Shown here in pieces: positions 7,208 to 15,029 of a stretch of DNA of 19,152 bases. This DNA is from Candidatus Altarchaeota archaeon. Its GTDB lineage: Archaea; Altiarchaeota; Altiarchaeia; IMC4; QMZM01. The notes under the pieces were generated by a model. It had not been told where the DNA came from. It saw only the letters and a program-made list of their open reading frames with translations, and made no database searches. The position numbers were made by a program, and so were the translations under genes. The stretch is taken from positions 1 to 19,152 of the forward strand of contig JAHIKS010000116.1 in assembly GCA_018897475.1 (NCBI GenBank), read 5' to 3'. Every line of letters starts with the position of its first letter. The stretch's first letter is position 1.

Positions 7208-7879
7208 TTACTTTACTCTATACTTCAGCACTAGAACATCCCCCAGCCTCTCCTCGCCGATAAGTTCCAACTCTATCTCCTTCCCTGCTGAAAAGCCATC
7301 TCCGTCCGCCAGCGTCGGTGCACTCTCTCCGCCGAATATCCTGGGCGCAACTGCAACATATACCTCATCGACCAGCCCCGCCTTCAGGAACTCGAAGTTC
7401 GTCCTGCCTCCGCCCTCAATCATCAGCCGCTTCACGCCGAGGGAGGCGAGAACATTCACGACCTTTTCCGGGTCGGGCCTCTTCCCGGGCATAAGGAATA
7501 TCTCAGCCCGGTTCTTCAGCTCCTCAATCTTTGCATGGTCGGAATCCTCCGAGGCAAACAGAACAATCTTTGCATTCCCATGCCCCATGAAATCCGAGTC
7601 CAGGTTCAGCCCGTCAATGCTGCCCATGGTTACCCTGGTTGGGTTCTCGGGCAGGCCCTTCTTCACTCTCTCCTTTCTCAGTTTCTCCGACTTGACGGTG
7701 AGCTTGGGGTCGTCCCCGACGGCGGTATTCATTCCGACAAGGACCGCATCGGCGCCGGCTCTCAACTCATCGACCCGTTCCATGTCTGCATCGTTGGAAA
7801 TCCTGACCTGCCTTCTCTCTACCGTCGAGATTTTCCCGTCCAGGGACATGGCACAGTTTATGAATATGAAGGGTTTCAT
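7208..7879 (-). CDS. arfC: 2,5-diamino-6-(ribosylamino)-4(3H)-pyrimidinone 5'-phosphate reductase (archaeal RibD-like, riboflavin pathway)
   Basis: At 223 residues the protein matches the archaeal stand-alone reductase related to the C-terminal half of bacterial RibD and to dihydrofolate reductase. It reduces the ribose side chain of the pyrimidinone to ribityl with NAD(P)H, an early riboflavin/F420 precursor step. The N-terminus 'MKPFIFINCAMSLDGKIST' is the family hallmark. 'VDELRAGADAVLVGMNTAVGDDPKLTV' (about 36-62) is the conserved substrate/NADPH region, and 'KRLMIEGGGRTNFEFLKAGLVDEVYVAVAP' is the second nucleotide-binding block, followed by 'IFGGESAPT'. All are intact. It is the last gene of the serA-polB-polC run, starting 1 nt after the polC stop, so it is probably translated from the same mRNA. 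The assignment among RibD-C-like reductases is good; the arfC symbol follows the Methanocaldococcus enzyme. Confidence 0.88.
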   Translation of the reverse strand: MKPFIFINCAMSLDGKISTVERRQVRISNDADMERVDELRAGADAVLVGMNTAVGDDPKLTVKSEKLRKERVKKGLPENPTRVTMGSIDGLNLDSDFMGHGNAKIVLFASEDSDHAKIEELKNRAEIFLMPGKRPDPEKVVNVLASLGVKRLMIEGGGRTNFEFLKAGLVDEVYVAVAPRIFGGESAPTLADGDGFSAGKEIELELIGEERLGDVLVLKYRVK

Positions 7880-7880
7880 T

Positions 7881-10800
7881 TTACATAAATTCCGAAAGCC
7901 CCACCTGCTTCGACAGGTCGTTGGTAAACAGGGAGTCTATGTCCCTCTTCAGCAGCGTGAGCCTCTGGTCCATGTAGGGTGAGCAGTTATACCTCCTGCA
8001 TAAATCGCCGGAGATGCCCAGGTACTTCCTTATGGAGCCCTCCGAGACGGTCAGGAGAAGCCTGTCCCCGCACTTGGTGCATTTTCCTGACAGGGGCACT
8101 CTCCTGTAGGACGCGTTGCATTTGACACAGCGGAACTTCTGCTTTGTGAAGGTCCTCAGGTTCCCGTAAATGTCCCTGAGAAAATGGGAGTTTATCACGA
8201 GCTCTGCAACTACCTTCTCGTCTATGGCACGAATCTTTTCAGCTACCTTGAGCTGCGCGTCGACCTTCTCCTTCATCTTGCCCAGTTTCAGATACCTTGA
8301 TTTTATAACCGGCCCTGTGATGTCCCCGGTGGAGTGGGTGAACATCAGTCCGGAGAACGGATTGCTGTCGAGGACGTCATTGACGGTCTTTATCTTAATC
8401 TCAGACGGGTTTATTCCCAGCCACGTCTTCTCGTAGAATTCCAGTGGATAATTCTCTATTATCTCGACCTTATGGGCCTCGTCATCCACCTCCTTCGGGT
8501 TCATTACCGTCGTTATGACAAGCGGGGCGTCCATTTTCCCGCCCCTCTCCTCCGGGAGGTATCTCTTGGAGAAGTTTATCAGGGTGTCGAGGATTAGCAT
8601 CAGGGAGTCCTCGTCGCCGTCGCAATTTGCGGAAAGGAGGAAATGATTGGTTAGAAAATTATGGTGGTCCTCAACCTCTATGTCATAGAGGTAACCGACC
8701 CCTGATTTTATGGTCTTTACCTCTTTCACCCCATCCAGAATGAAATCGCCAAATTTTTCGAGCCTAGGTTTCCTCTCCTTACCGAGAACGGATTTTAGTG
8801 CAGCATGTTTCCTCTTTAATGAGAAACCAATCTCATTATAGAACTTTCTGGCGTATGTGGAACGTATGGAGAGGTAATGGAGCTTGAAGCGAGGTTTAAG
8901 GCCTTTTTTCTCATAGAATTCCTTTACCACGCCTGATGGAGTTCTTTCCTCGGTTTTTATCCTGTAGAATATCCCAAACCGGAGCAGCTGCAGGCCGATA
9001 TCCTCCAGCAGCTTTTCGTTGACTGATGAACATGTGACGTGTAGGCGGTCTTTCTCTACGGAGCCGTCTCCGGAGAAATACGCCATCAGCAGCTCCCTCG
9101 TCTTTTTCTTTGGGAGAACGGAGACTATGTGCGGAATTCTTTTGTCCTTGGCGCCCTTGCCAATTTTCAGTATGTCTATAAAGAAGTGGTAGATGAGCCT
9201 GTTTGGGATGACTAGGATGTGCTTATCAATGCTTGGCGAGATGCCAAGGCTACTCTTAATGCAGGATTCCATGTCTCTGATCATGTCACTTTCCATCGCA
9301 GCGAGATTTACCTGATAGCAGCACTTATCGATTTTTCTTGAATAACCCTCTGCGAGGTAATAGCCGATTAACCTCAATAGGTTCTCATCGACACTGATAA
9401 CTCTTGGTATTGCAGCATGGTCTCTGCTGACGCCGAGTTTGCAGGTAAGGGGGATTGACGTCCAGTCGGAGTCGGACAGACTAAGCATGGATTCCAGAAC
9501 GGCCAGGGGGATGGAGTCCCTGTAGACGTAATTTGAAAAAGTCTTTTTGTTCATCTCCAGTTTGTTGGCGGCAGCTTTCAGACCACCGAGTTTTTCGATT
9601 AAGCTATCCGTGGTCTTTCTTATACCGCGAACCATTAAGCAATCTCTCAGCCCCTTCACCCCCCGGAATTCTTCCAGAAGGTCGATGCCTTCCACATCTT
9701 TTTCATCAAAATGGATTCCCTCGGGGATTAGGAATTTATCCTGGTTTCCTATCTCCAATACCTTCTTGGTAGAGAGTCTGCCGTTGGAGTGGACCATCAT
9801 CCTATGCTCCGGCGATGCAACAAATCTTCTTCCAGACCTTGTTATTATCTCGATAAGATGTTTCGGAGAAGGGGTTCTGATTACTGATTTGATATCCTTT
9901 ATCTCGATTTTGCCGTTTTCCGGATTCAGGGCAAGCGTTCTTGCATTGGTGATGGGTTTTTCAATGGTGCCGAAGTCGTCAACTACTACATTGCTTGAAT
10001 TTGCATGCTCATATAACTCCTCCATTGATATGACCTTGGGTGTGTCTGAATTCAGGATAAGGACTCCGCTGTCTGGAGAAAGGCAGTTCCGTCTCTTTGC
10101 CGCGTGCCAGAAGGGATGCGCATAGCAGACCGCGGCCCTGTTGAATCCGACAATCCTGCCGACTATTCCCGCTGAGGTGTGGGGTGCCAGCCCGACAACC
10201 AGGTGGCCCAGCAAGTCCTCCGGCATCTTTGCGTTATAGAATCTTGGCAGGCCATAGAACCGCTCAAGCAGGTCGTCGATGAACCTTGAGACCTTCAGGA
10301 AGTACTGCGCGCCGTTGGTTGGCATTATGATGTCCTGCACCCTGAGCTCAAGAATCTGCTCCGGGCTCTTCAGCTCCTCGCCTTTATAGTCTTTCCTATA
10401 GCCGAGCTCCTTTAGCCTGTCAATGCCGACTCCCACCTCGGCTGGCTTGAAGTGTGTGAGGGGGGCATCGGTTGCATCGAATCTTATGGTGCCGTCCTTG
10501 AATACGAAGACATCGTTCTTTGCCCTCAGGATTCCCTTTTCCAGCGGCTCTGGAATCTTGTCCTTGGATATCATCCCCTTTACGCCCTTTACGTTCAGGA
10601 CGCGCCCGGCCCTCTTGGTGGCGTTGCTCCATAGCTTGGCCATGTTTATGTCCTTTGCCTGCACCCCCCTAAACGCGGTATTCTTTGCGCACTGCGGGCA
10701 CCTGGAGGATATGGTGCTTATTCTGCAGTCGCTGCATTCATAGCTTGCAATATCCACTCTTATTGTGCTGTTCTCGGCCGCGACCCTGATATCTCTTTCT

Positions 10801-12584
10801 CTCCCTCCATAGTCCCCAATCGGGAACAGTGAATGCACGGCCGGCTGCATCTTCCTCTCCCTGGCCTTCTCCGGGCGGCCCATTCTTGCCCCTATGTATG
10901 TCCCCGCCCTGGCCCTTATCGTTATGGGGGAGACGGTCTGGATAAACTCCAGAGCAGTATTGCCTGAGAATTCCGCCAGTTTCTGATTGAATTCATCGAG
11001 GGTTAGCATTACTCCGTCGTAGGCCCCTGTTGGATACAGGAGGGGTAGGTATTCGTCAATGATAACGATATTGCCATCAACCTCGTGAGGAGCGCCCAGC
11101 AGCTCGAGAACTCTCTTTGCCCCGGGGTTATTCTCAACCATGAACCTGCCGTCCTTAATCTGGCCGGTTGAGAGCCACTGGACCAGCAGCTTCAGCTCCT
11201 GCTTGCCGATGTCCTCCCAGAAGTAGGTATAGCGCGGATGCAATGGAATGGAGAATTCCTTTGCAAGCTGCACGGCTTCATCTGCTGACGGAACGTCCAG
11301 GGGAATCCTATCGCTCACCTTTATTGCCTCCTGCTTCCACCACTCCTCGCAATAGCCTGCCGGGAGTAGCGACGTGTTGGTCTGGAGCATGTCGCCGTAG
11401 CTTATGAGGATATCGCCCAGGAAGAGAACCTCGACAACGTCCTCGTTAATCTTTTTTGCATAGTCCTCGCTGTCCGCCCTGACTACGCTCCCATCTTTGA
11501 GCTTTACTATGGGGCCGTCAATCTCGTTGCAGTTCGTTATTATGCAGCCCTTGCCGGGCCGCTCGACCTTTACCTGTGTTCCTGTTGCGATGAATTCATC
11601 AAGCAGAATCATCGTTGCGGGGTGCATTGCCTTTGCTGCAATTCCTGTGGCCCTGCCTCTGCCGTACCTCAGCCTGAAGGCGCCCTTGGCTGAAGGGGAT
11701 GCAAATACGGGCCTGCCCCCAACGGTTTCGGACATGAACAGGTCAAGCGGCTTTATACCCTTGTCTCCCTCATCCTTTTTCTTCCCTATATCCGAGAGCC
11801 AACCCCACTCCAGCTCCATGTTGCTAGCATGCTTCATCAGCTTGCTGGATTTCTGCGCTATCCCCTCCGCTATTACAAGGCACATGCCGCCCCTTATTCT
11901 GTTCGTTTCGACTCCTTTCAGGTCTCTGTGGATGGAGACCTCCCTCTTTTCCGTCGGGTCGCCGTCGACGCAGACGGAGAGGTTCTTCACTATGAACCTT
12001 ATTTCGTCATCGCTTGGCATGTACTGCAGCCGTGTAACCCTCTCGTTGTATATCTTTATCTCCTCGACGTAGCGCTCTATCTCATCGCCTGTCGGACGGT
12101 AGCCCTGCAGCCCGGTCTTTGTCCTGAGATAATCTCCTATGAGGACCGCCAGCCCCTGTGCTGTTCCCCCGGCGCTCCTTATGGGCCCTGCGAAGTACAC
12201 GGAAAGGCGCTCCGACCCGTCAGCATTACTGTTTATCTTTACCCTCGAGATTCCCTCGATTGGAGCAGCAACAACTCCCTCAGTAATTATGGCAAGCCCC
12301 GTTCTGAGGGCCTGTTCGATTCTCTTCTCCTTCACGGGGTTTGGAATCCCCGATACGTCCCCCAGGACGTAGTCCAGAATCTGCGCAAGGTTCTCCCTGC
12401 CCAGCTCATTAATCTTTGTCGCGATTCCCTCAGGCCCCACAAGACCCTCAACTCGCGTTGCCAGGTCTCCTGCAGGAAGGGACTCGACGCTGAAGTCGGG
12501 GTCCTTGCCCTCGGCCCTTGCCTTGTTTGCTATCTCATATGCCTGAGATATCTTATCCCTCAGCTCCGTGAAATATTTTTCCAT
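7881..12584 (-). CDS. polC: DNA polymerase D large (catalytic) subunit DP2, with an in-frame intein
   Basis: The 1567-residue precursor becomes about 1080 residues after removal of the intein (834-1320). DP2 is the catalytic subunit of the archaeal replicative polymerase PolD, with a two-barrel active site related to multisubunit RNA polymerases. Family features: the N-terminus 'YFTELRDKISQAYEIANKARAEGKDP', 'VKINSNADGSERLSVYFAGPIRSAGGTAQ', 'YGRGRATGIAAKAMHPATM', and a zinc site C617/C620/C629/C632. The catalytic stretch 'NCDGDEDSLMLILD' has D1322 and D1324, which I take as the metal-binding aspartates. A second zinc site is C1486/C1489/C1502/C1505. The last eight residues 'QVGLSEFM' fit a PCNA-binding PIP box (QxxLxxF). 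The ATG is 1 nt after the DP1 stop, and arfC starts 1 nt after this gene's stop, so it lies mid-operon. Function depends on splicing, because the intein splits the active site. Confidence 0.96.
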   Translation of the reverse strand: MEKYFTELRDKISQAYEIANKARAEGKDPDFSVESLPAGDLATRVEGLVGPEGIATKINELGRENLAQILDYVLGDVSGIPNPVKEKRIEQALRTGLAIITEGVVAAPIEGISRVKINSNADGSERLSVYFAGPIRSAGGTAQGLAVLIGDYLRTKTGLQGYRPTGDEIERYVEEIKIYNERVTRLQYMPSDDEIRFIVKNLSVCVDGDPTEKREVSIHRDLKGVETNRIRGGMCLVIAEGIAQKSSKLMKHASNMELEWGWLSDIGKKKDEGDKGIKPLDLFMSETVGGRPVFASPSAKGAFRLRYGRGRATGIAAKAMHPATMILLDEFIATGTQVKVERPGKGCIITNCNEIDGPIVKLKDGSVVRADSEDYAKKINEDVVEVLFLGDILISYGDMLQTNTSLLPAGYCEEWWKQEAIKVSDRIPLDVPSADEAVQLAKEFSIPLHPRYTYFWEDIGKQELKLLVQWLSTGQIKDGRFMVENNPGAKRVLELLGAPHEVDGNIVIIDEYLPLLYPTGAYDGVMLTLDEFNQKLAEFSGNTALEFIQTVSPITIRARAGTYIGARMGRPEKARERKMQPAVHSLFPIGDYGGRERDIRVAAENSTIRVDIASYECSDCRISTISSRCPQCAKNTAFRGVQAKDINMAKLWSNATKRAGRVLNVKGVKGMISKDKIPEPLEKGILRAKNDVFVFKDGTIRFDATDAPLTHFKPAEVGVGIDRLKELGYRKDYKGEELKSPEQILELRVQDIIMPTNGAQYFLKVSRFIDDLLERFYGLPRFYNAKMPEDLLGHLVVGLAPHTSAGIVGRIVGFNRAAVCYAHPFWHAAKRRNCLSPDSGVLILNSDTPKVISMEELYEHANSSNVVVDDFGTIEKPITNARTLALNPENGKIEIKDIKSVIRTPSPKHLIEIITRSGRRFVASPEHRMMVHSNGRLSTKKVLEIGNQDKFLIPEGIHFDEKDVEGIDLLEEFRGVKGLRDCLMVRGIRKTTDSLIEKLGGLKAAANKLEMNKKTFSNYVYRDSIPLAVLESMLSLSDSDWTSIPLTCKLGVSRDHAAIPRVISVDENLLRLIGYYLAEGYSRKIDKCCYQVNLAAMESDMIRDMESCIKSSLGISPSIDKHILVIPNRLIYHFFIDILKIGKGAKDKRIPHIVSVLPKKKTRELLMAYFSGDGSVEKDRLHVTCSSVNEKLLEDIGLQLLRFGIFYRIKTEERTPSGVVKEFYEKKGLKPRFKLHYLSIRSTYARKFYNEIGFSLKRKHAALKSVLGKERKPRLEKFGDFILDGVKEVKTIKSGVGYLYDIEVEDHHNFLTNHFLLSANCDGDEDSLMLILDTLINFSKRYLPEERGGKMDAPLVITTVMNPKEVDDEAHKVEIIENYPLEFYEKTWLGINPSEIKIKTVNDVLDSNPFSGLMFTHSTGDITGPVIKSRYLKLGKMKEKVDAQLKVAEKIRAIDEKVVAELVINSHFLRDIYGNLRTFTKQKFRCVKCNASYRRVPLSGKCTKCGDRLLLTVSEGSIRKYLGISGDLCRRYNCSPYMDQRLTLLKRDIDSLFTNDLSKQVGLSEFM
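8625..10085 (-). mobile_element. PolC intein, 487 residues, with LAGLIDADG homing endonuclease
   Basis: Precursor residues 834-1320. Splicing block A starts at C834 ('CLSPDSGVLIL') right after 'HAAKRRN'. Block B is 'GRRFVASPEHRMMV' with its conserved His. Blocks F and G are 'YLYDIEVEDHHNFLTNHFLLSAN', ending in N1320, and the next extein residue is C1321. The penultimate residue is Ala instead of the usual His. The endonuclease has both LAGLIDADG helices, 'LIGYYLAEGY' (acid E1079) and 'LLMAYFSGDGS' (acid D1173), so it may be active. A helix-turn-helix-like stretch lies at ~997-1025 ('KAAANKLEMNKKTFSNYVYRDS'). From memory, DP2 inteins of Thermococcales occupy the same 'RRN/CDGDED' site. Base composition is lower in G+C than the flanking extein DNA (26/60 against 35/60 on two sample lines), a sign of transfer. 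Confidence 0.93.
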
Positions 12585-12585
12585 C

Positions 12586-14082
12586 TTAGAAATGGACCAC
12601 CGAGACTTCGTGGCTCATTAGGTTCATGACCGGCACCCTTGCGGGGGTAGGTTCGTGCCCCTGCGCCTCCTGGAACTTTGTCCTGGCCTGGAAGGTGCCT
12701 GAGTTTATTATCTTTACTCCCCGGTAGTCCGCGTAGCCGTTCGTATGCACGTGGCCCGCGTGGAATATGTCAGGAATATCCTTTATGACGAGGTAGTCCT
12801 CCCTCTCGGGAGATATGTTGTCGTTGCCGTAGCTTGGTATGAGGTATCTCCTTTTGAAGTACTCTATCATGGCGGTCTCAGGCCTTGAATAGGTGCAGTT
12901 TGCAAGCGACCCGATTGTCGTGTCCAGCGATGCCCCGTGGTACATTAGGGTCTTTACTCCATGGGTCGAGACCGTTGCAGGGTTCCCTACGACATGCACA
13001 TTGTCCAGGTCGTAGAGCCTGCCGCCAATGTCCTTGTCCAGTCTCGGCTGCGGCTCAGCCCCTCTGACGGCATCGTGGTTGCCCATTGCAAGGACGACCT
13101 CGATATAGTCAGGAACCCTTTCAATGAGAGAGGCAAAAAAGTCATACTGTTTGTAGATGTCCGGGATAGACAGCTCCTCCTCCTGCTTGGGGTATATGCC
13201 CACCCCATCAACCAGGTCCCCCGCAACAAGGATATACTTTATCTTCTGGAATTTCTCATGGTTGTTGCACTTGAGGTTCAGGCAGTCCAGGAAGTGGTTG
13301 AATTCCTTTTCCAGAAAGAGATAGCTGCCCACATGGATGTCAGACAGAAGCGCCATGCAGACCTCCTCATCGGCTGAATTTGTCTTGTTGTCAAGGGGTA
13401 TGTCCGGCTGGAATATCTCGCTTGCAATGAAGAGGTCTTTGTGCATCTTGCCCATTATGCCTATGACCTCATCGAGCATGATTCTAGAGTACAGCTCGTC
13501 CATGGGGCGGTTGTTGTCCTTTGGCACTAGAACGGTCATATCGCCGGAGGGATCCTCCACCTCGAGGAACCTGTAGCCATTCCTGCTTTCCCTCTTGTCG
13601 GTCACCATGACGATTATGGATGTCACGTCTTCGGGGTGCTTTTTTACGGCGCTTATGGGCACACTGCCCTTGAGGACGTCCCTGTCCCTCAGTATCTCCC
13701 TGACGTTTTGATATTTCTTGTTGAAGTATCCTACGAAGTCCTCTATCTTGCCCTCGCAGGTGGATTTCTTGGTTATGTCCCTCTCCTCATATATCTTCAG
13801 CTCAGAGTCTATCTCCTTTGCGAAGATGCTCTTGCCTGGCCGTTTCACCTGGACTTCATCTGCTTTTTTCTCATCAATGCTCTCTGTCCCCCTCTCACCC
13901 GGAACGAACTCCTGCAGGAATTCGTCCGTAACCAGCCACAGCTTCCTATCCTTCGCTACCTTCAGAATCTTGTTTACGTCCAGCTCGTGCTGGGAAATTC
14001 TGTCGAATCCGCCAGAACTAAGAACTATTCCATTCTCTGCAAATTTTCTAGCTACCTCATTTCCGATGTCCAACAAAACCAC
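12586..14082 (-). CDS. polB: DNA polymerase D small subunit DP1 (3'-5' proofreading exonuclease)
   Basis: A 498-residue protein of usual archaeal DP1 layout: an N-terminal helical region, a charged linker (~80-110), an OB-fold (~150-225, 'VTSIIVMVTDKRES', 'GDMTVLVPKD') and a calcineurin-like phosphoesterase domain. That domain keeps all metal motifs, D248-x-H250 ('LLSDIHVGS'), G-D289-x-x-D292 ('VAGDLVDG'), GN335H336D ('AMGNHDAV') and G443-H444-V-H446 ('HAGHVHTNG'), so the exonuclease should be active, unlike the inactivated eukaryotic B-subunits. It pairs with DP2, encoded 1 nt downstream. The start is the GTG at 14082, adjoining the serA stop (14083-14085) without overlap. A GGGAGA about 10 nt before it (minus strand) could serve as ribosome binding site. 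The assignment is firm. Confidence 0.95.
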   Translation of the reverse strand: MVLLDIGNEVARKFAENGIVLSSGGFDRISQHELDVNKILKVAKDRKLWLVTDEFLQEFVPGERGTESIDEKKADEVQVKRPGKSIFAKEIDSELKIYEERDITKKSTCEGKIEDFVGYFNKKYQNVREILRDRDVLKGSVPISAVKKHPEDVTSIIVMVTDKRESRNGYRFLEVEDPSGDMTVLVPKDNNRPMDELYSRIMLDEVIGIMGKMHKDLFIASEIFQPDIPLDNKTNSADEEVCMALLSDIHVGSYLFLEKEFNHFLDCLNLKCNNHEKFQKIKYILVAGDLVDGVGIYPKQEEELSIPDIYKQYDFFASLIERVPDYIEVVLAMGNHDAVRGAEPQPRLDKDIGGRLYDLDNVHVVGNPATVSTHGVKTLMYHGASLDTTIGSLANCTYSRPETAMIEYFKRRYLIPSYGNDNISPEREDYLVIKDIPDIFHAGHVHTNGYADYRGVKIINSGTFQARTKFQEAQGHEPTPARVPVMNLMSHEVSVVHF

Positions 14083-14997
14083 CTACTTCTCCCTGAAGAA
14101 ATTCCTGATTTTTTCGACAACGACGGTCCCTGCGTTAATCTGGGCCTCATCTGTTGAAGCGCCGAGGTGCGGCATCAGGACGACGTTCTCTAGATTCATG
14201 AGCGGGCTCCCCTTCGGGGGCTCGTTCTCGAATACGTCCAGCACCGCGCCTCCTAGCTTACCATCCTTCAGGGCGTCATGGAGGGCCTTCTCGTTGACCA
14301 CGCCACCCCTTGATATGTTCACTATAACTGCTGAATCCTTCATGAGATCTATCTTCCCCTCGTCTATCAGGTTCCTTGTGCCCTCTACCAGCGGAATGTG
14401 CAGCGTCACTATGTCAGCTCTCTTGAGCAAGTCATCAAGTTCCGCGCACTCGGCGTTGAATTCCCTCGCGTCCTCGGCGGTTATGTTCGGGTCGTAAGCA
14501 AGAATATTCATGCCGAACGCCCTGGCCCTTTCTCCCACCTCTTTGCCGATTCTGCCGAAACCCACAATGCCCAGGGTCTTTCCATAGAGCTCGTTTCCTG
14601 TAAACCTGCTCCTCTCCCACTTGCCCTCCCTCATGCTCCTGTCGGCGTGGTGGATGTTCCTGAGCAGGGTCAGCAGCGCGCCCATGACCAGTTCGGTCAC
14701 GGCAATGGTGCTTGCCTCCGGGGAATTCACGACCTCTATGCCCTTCTCCTTTGCGGCATCGAGGTCCACGTTGTCGAGCCCAACTCCGGCGCGGCCGATA
14801 ATCTTCAGGTCGCTGGCCTCTATAACCTCCCTCGTGGCCTTGGTCCCGCTCCTCACAATCAGCGCGTCATAGCCCGGAATCTTCGATAGAACCTCCTCTG
14901 GAGAATGGCCGTAGAACTCCTGGACCTCGGCAAAGCCCTTTGCCACCTCTATGGCGGCAGGATGTAGCTTGTCGGTAATCAGAATCTTTGGCTTCAT
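14083..14997 (-). CDS. serA: D-3-phosphoglycerate dehydrogenase, short form (D-2-hydroxyacid dehydrogenase family)
   Basis: A 304-residue NAD-dependent D-2-hydroxyacid dehydrogenase without the C-terminal ACT domain found in longer SerA forms, as in several archaeal short enzymes. The Rossmann loop is 'LGIVGFGRIGKEVGERA' (142-158), with a likely NAD ribose contact at D169 in 'ILAYDPN'. The catalytic triad is R230 ('NISRGGVVNE'), E259 ('LDVFENEP') and H277 ('MPHLGAST'). 'KIIGRAGVGLDNVDLDAAKEKGI' in the substrate domain is typical of 3-phosphoglycerate dehydrogenase. Hydroxypyruvate or glyoxylate reductase cannot be excluded. The ATG at 14997 lies 25-26 nt after a TATA-like box on its strand, so it is probably leaderless. 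It is the first gene of the polymerase operon, which is an unusual partner. Confidence 0.85.
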   Translation of the reverse strand: MKPKILITDKLHPAAIEVAKGFAEVQEFYGHSPEEVLSKIPGYDALIVRSGTKATREVIEASDLKIIGRAGVGLDNVDLDAAKEKGIEVVNSPEASTIAVTELVMGALLTLLRNIHHADRSMREGKWERSRFTGNELYGKTLGIVGFGRIGKEVGERARAFGMNILAYDPNITAEDAREFNAECAELDDLLKRADIVTLHIPLVEGTRNLIDEGKIDLMKDSAVIVNISRGGVVNEKALHDALKDGKLGGAVLDVFENEPPKGSPLMNLENVVLMPHLGASTDEAQINAGTVVVEKIRNFFREK

Positions 14998-15029
14998 GTA
15001 TTATTATGTGAGGGAGAATATTTATTAAG
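14998..15029. promoter_or_regulatory. 32-bp divergent promoter region between serA and pyrD
   Basis: For serA (minus strand) an A/T-only stretch at 15017-15028 is centred 25-26 nt before its ATG. For pyrD (plus strand) TATTATTAT at 14999-15007 is centred 27 nt before its ATG. Each box sits at the doorstep of the opposite start codon, so both messages would begin at or within a few bases of the ATG. A GAGGGAG (15010-15016) in between could act as a weak ribosome binding site for pyrD but is farther than usual. The geometry nearly copies that at 6349-6381. Confidence 0.55.

Noticed and set aside
7053..7982. 309-codon open frame on the plus strand across the tRNA, arfC and the end of polC
   Set aside because: It runs through the hairpin and the tRNA and lies antisense to a clearly conserved enzyme; its Ser/Pro/Phe-rich product is a typical shadow in G+C-rich DNA.
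9547..10125. 192-codon plus-strand frame inside the intein region
   Set aside because: Antisense to intact intein splicing and endonuclease blocks; no family resemblance.
11829..12629. 266-codon plus-strand frame antisense to the start of polC
   Set aside because: It overlaps strongly conserved DP2 sequence, has no start signal and shows no recognisable domain.
13718..14497. 259-codon plus-strand frame antisense to polB and serA
   Set aside because: It covers parts of two well-supported opposite genes; a Ser/Phe-rich shadow.
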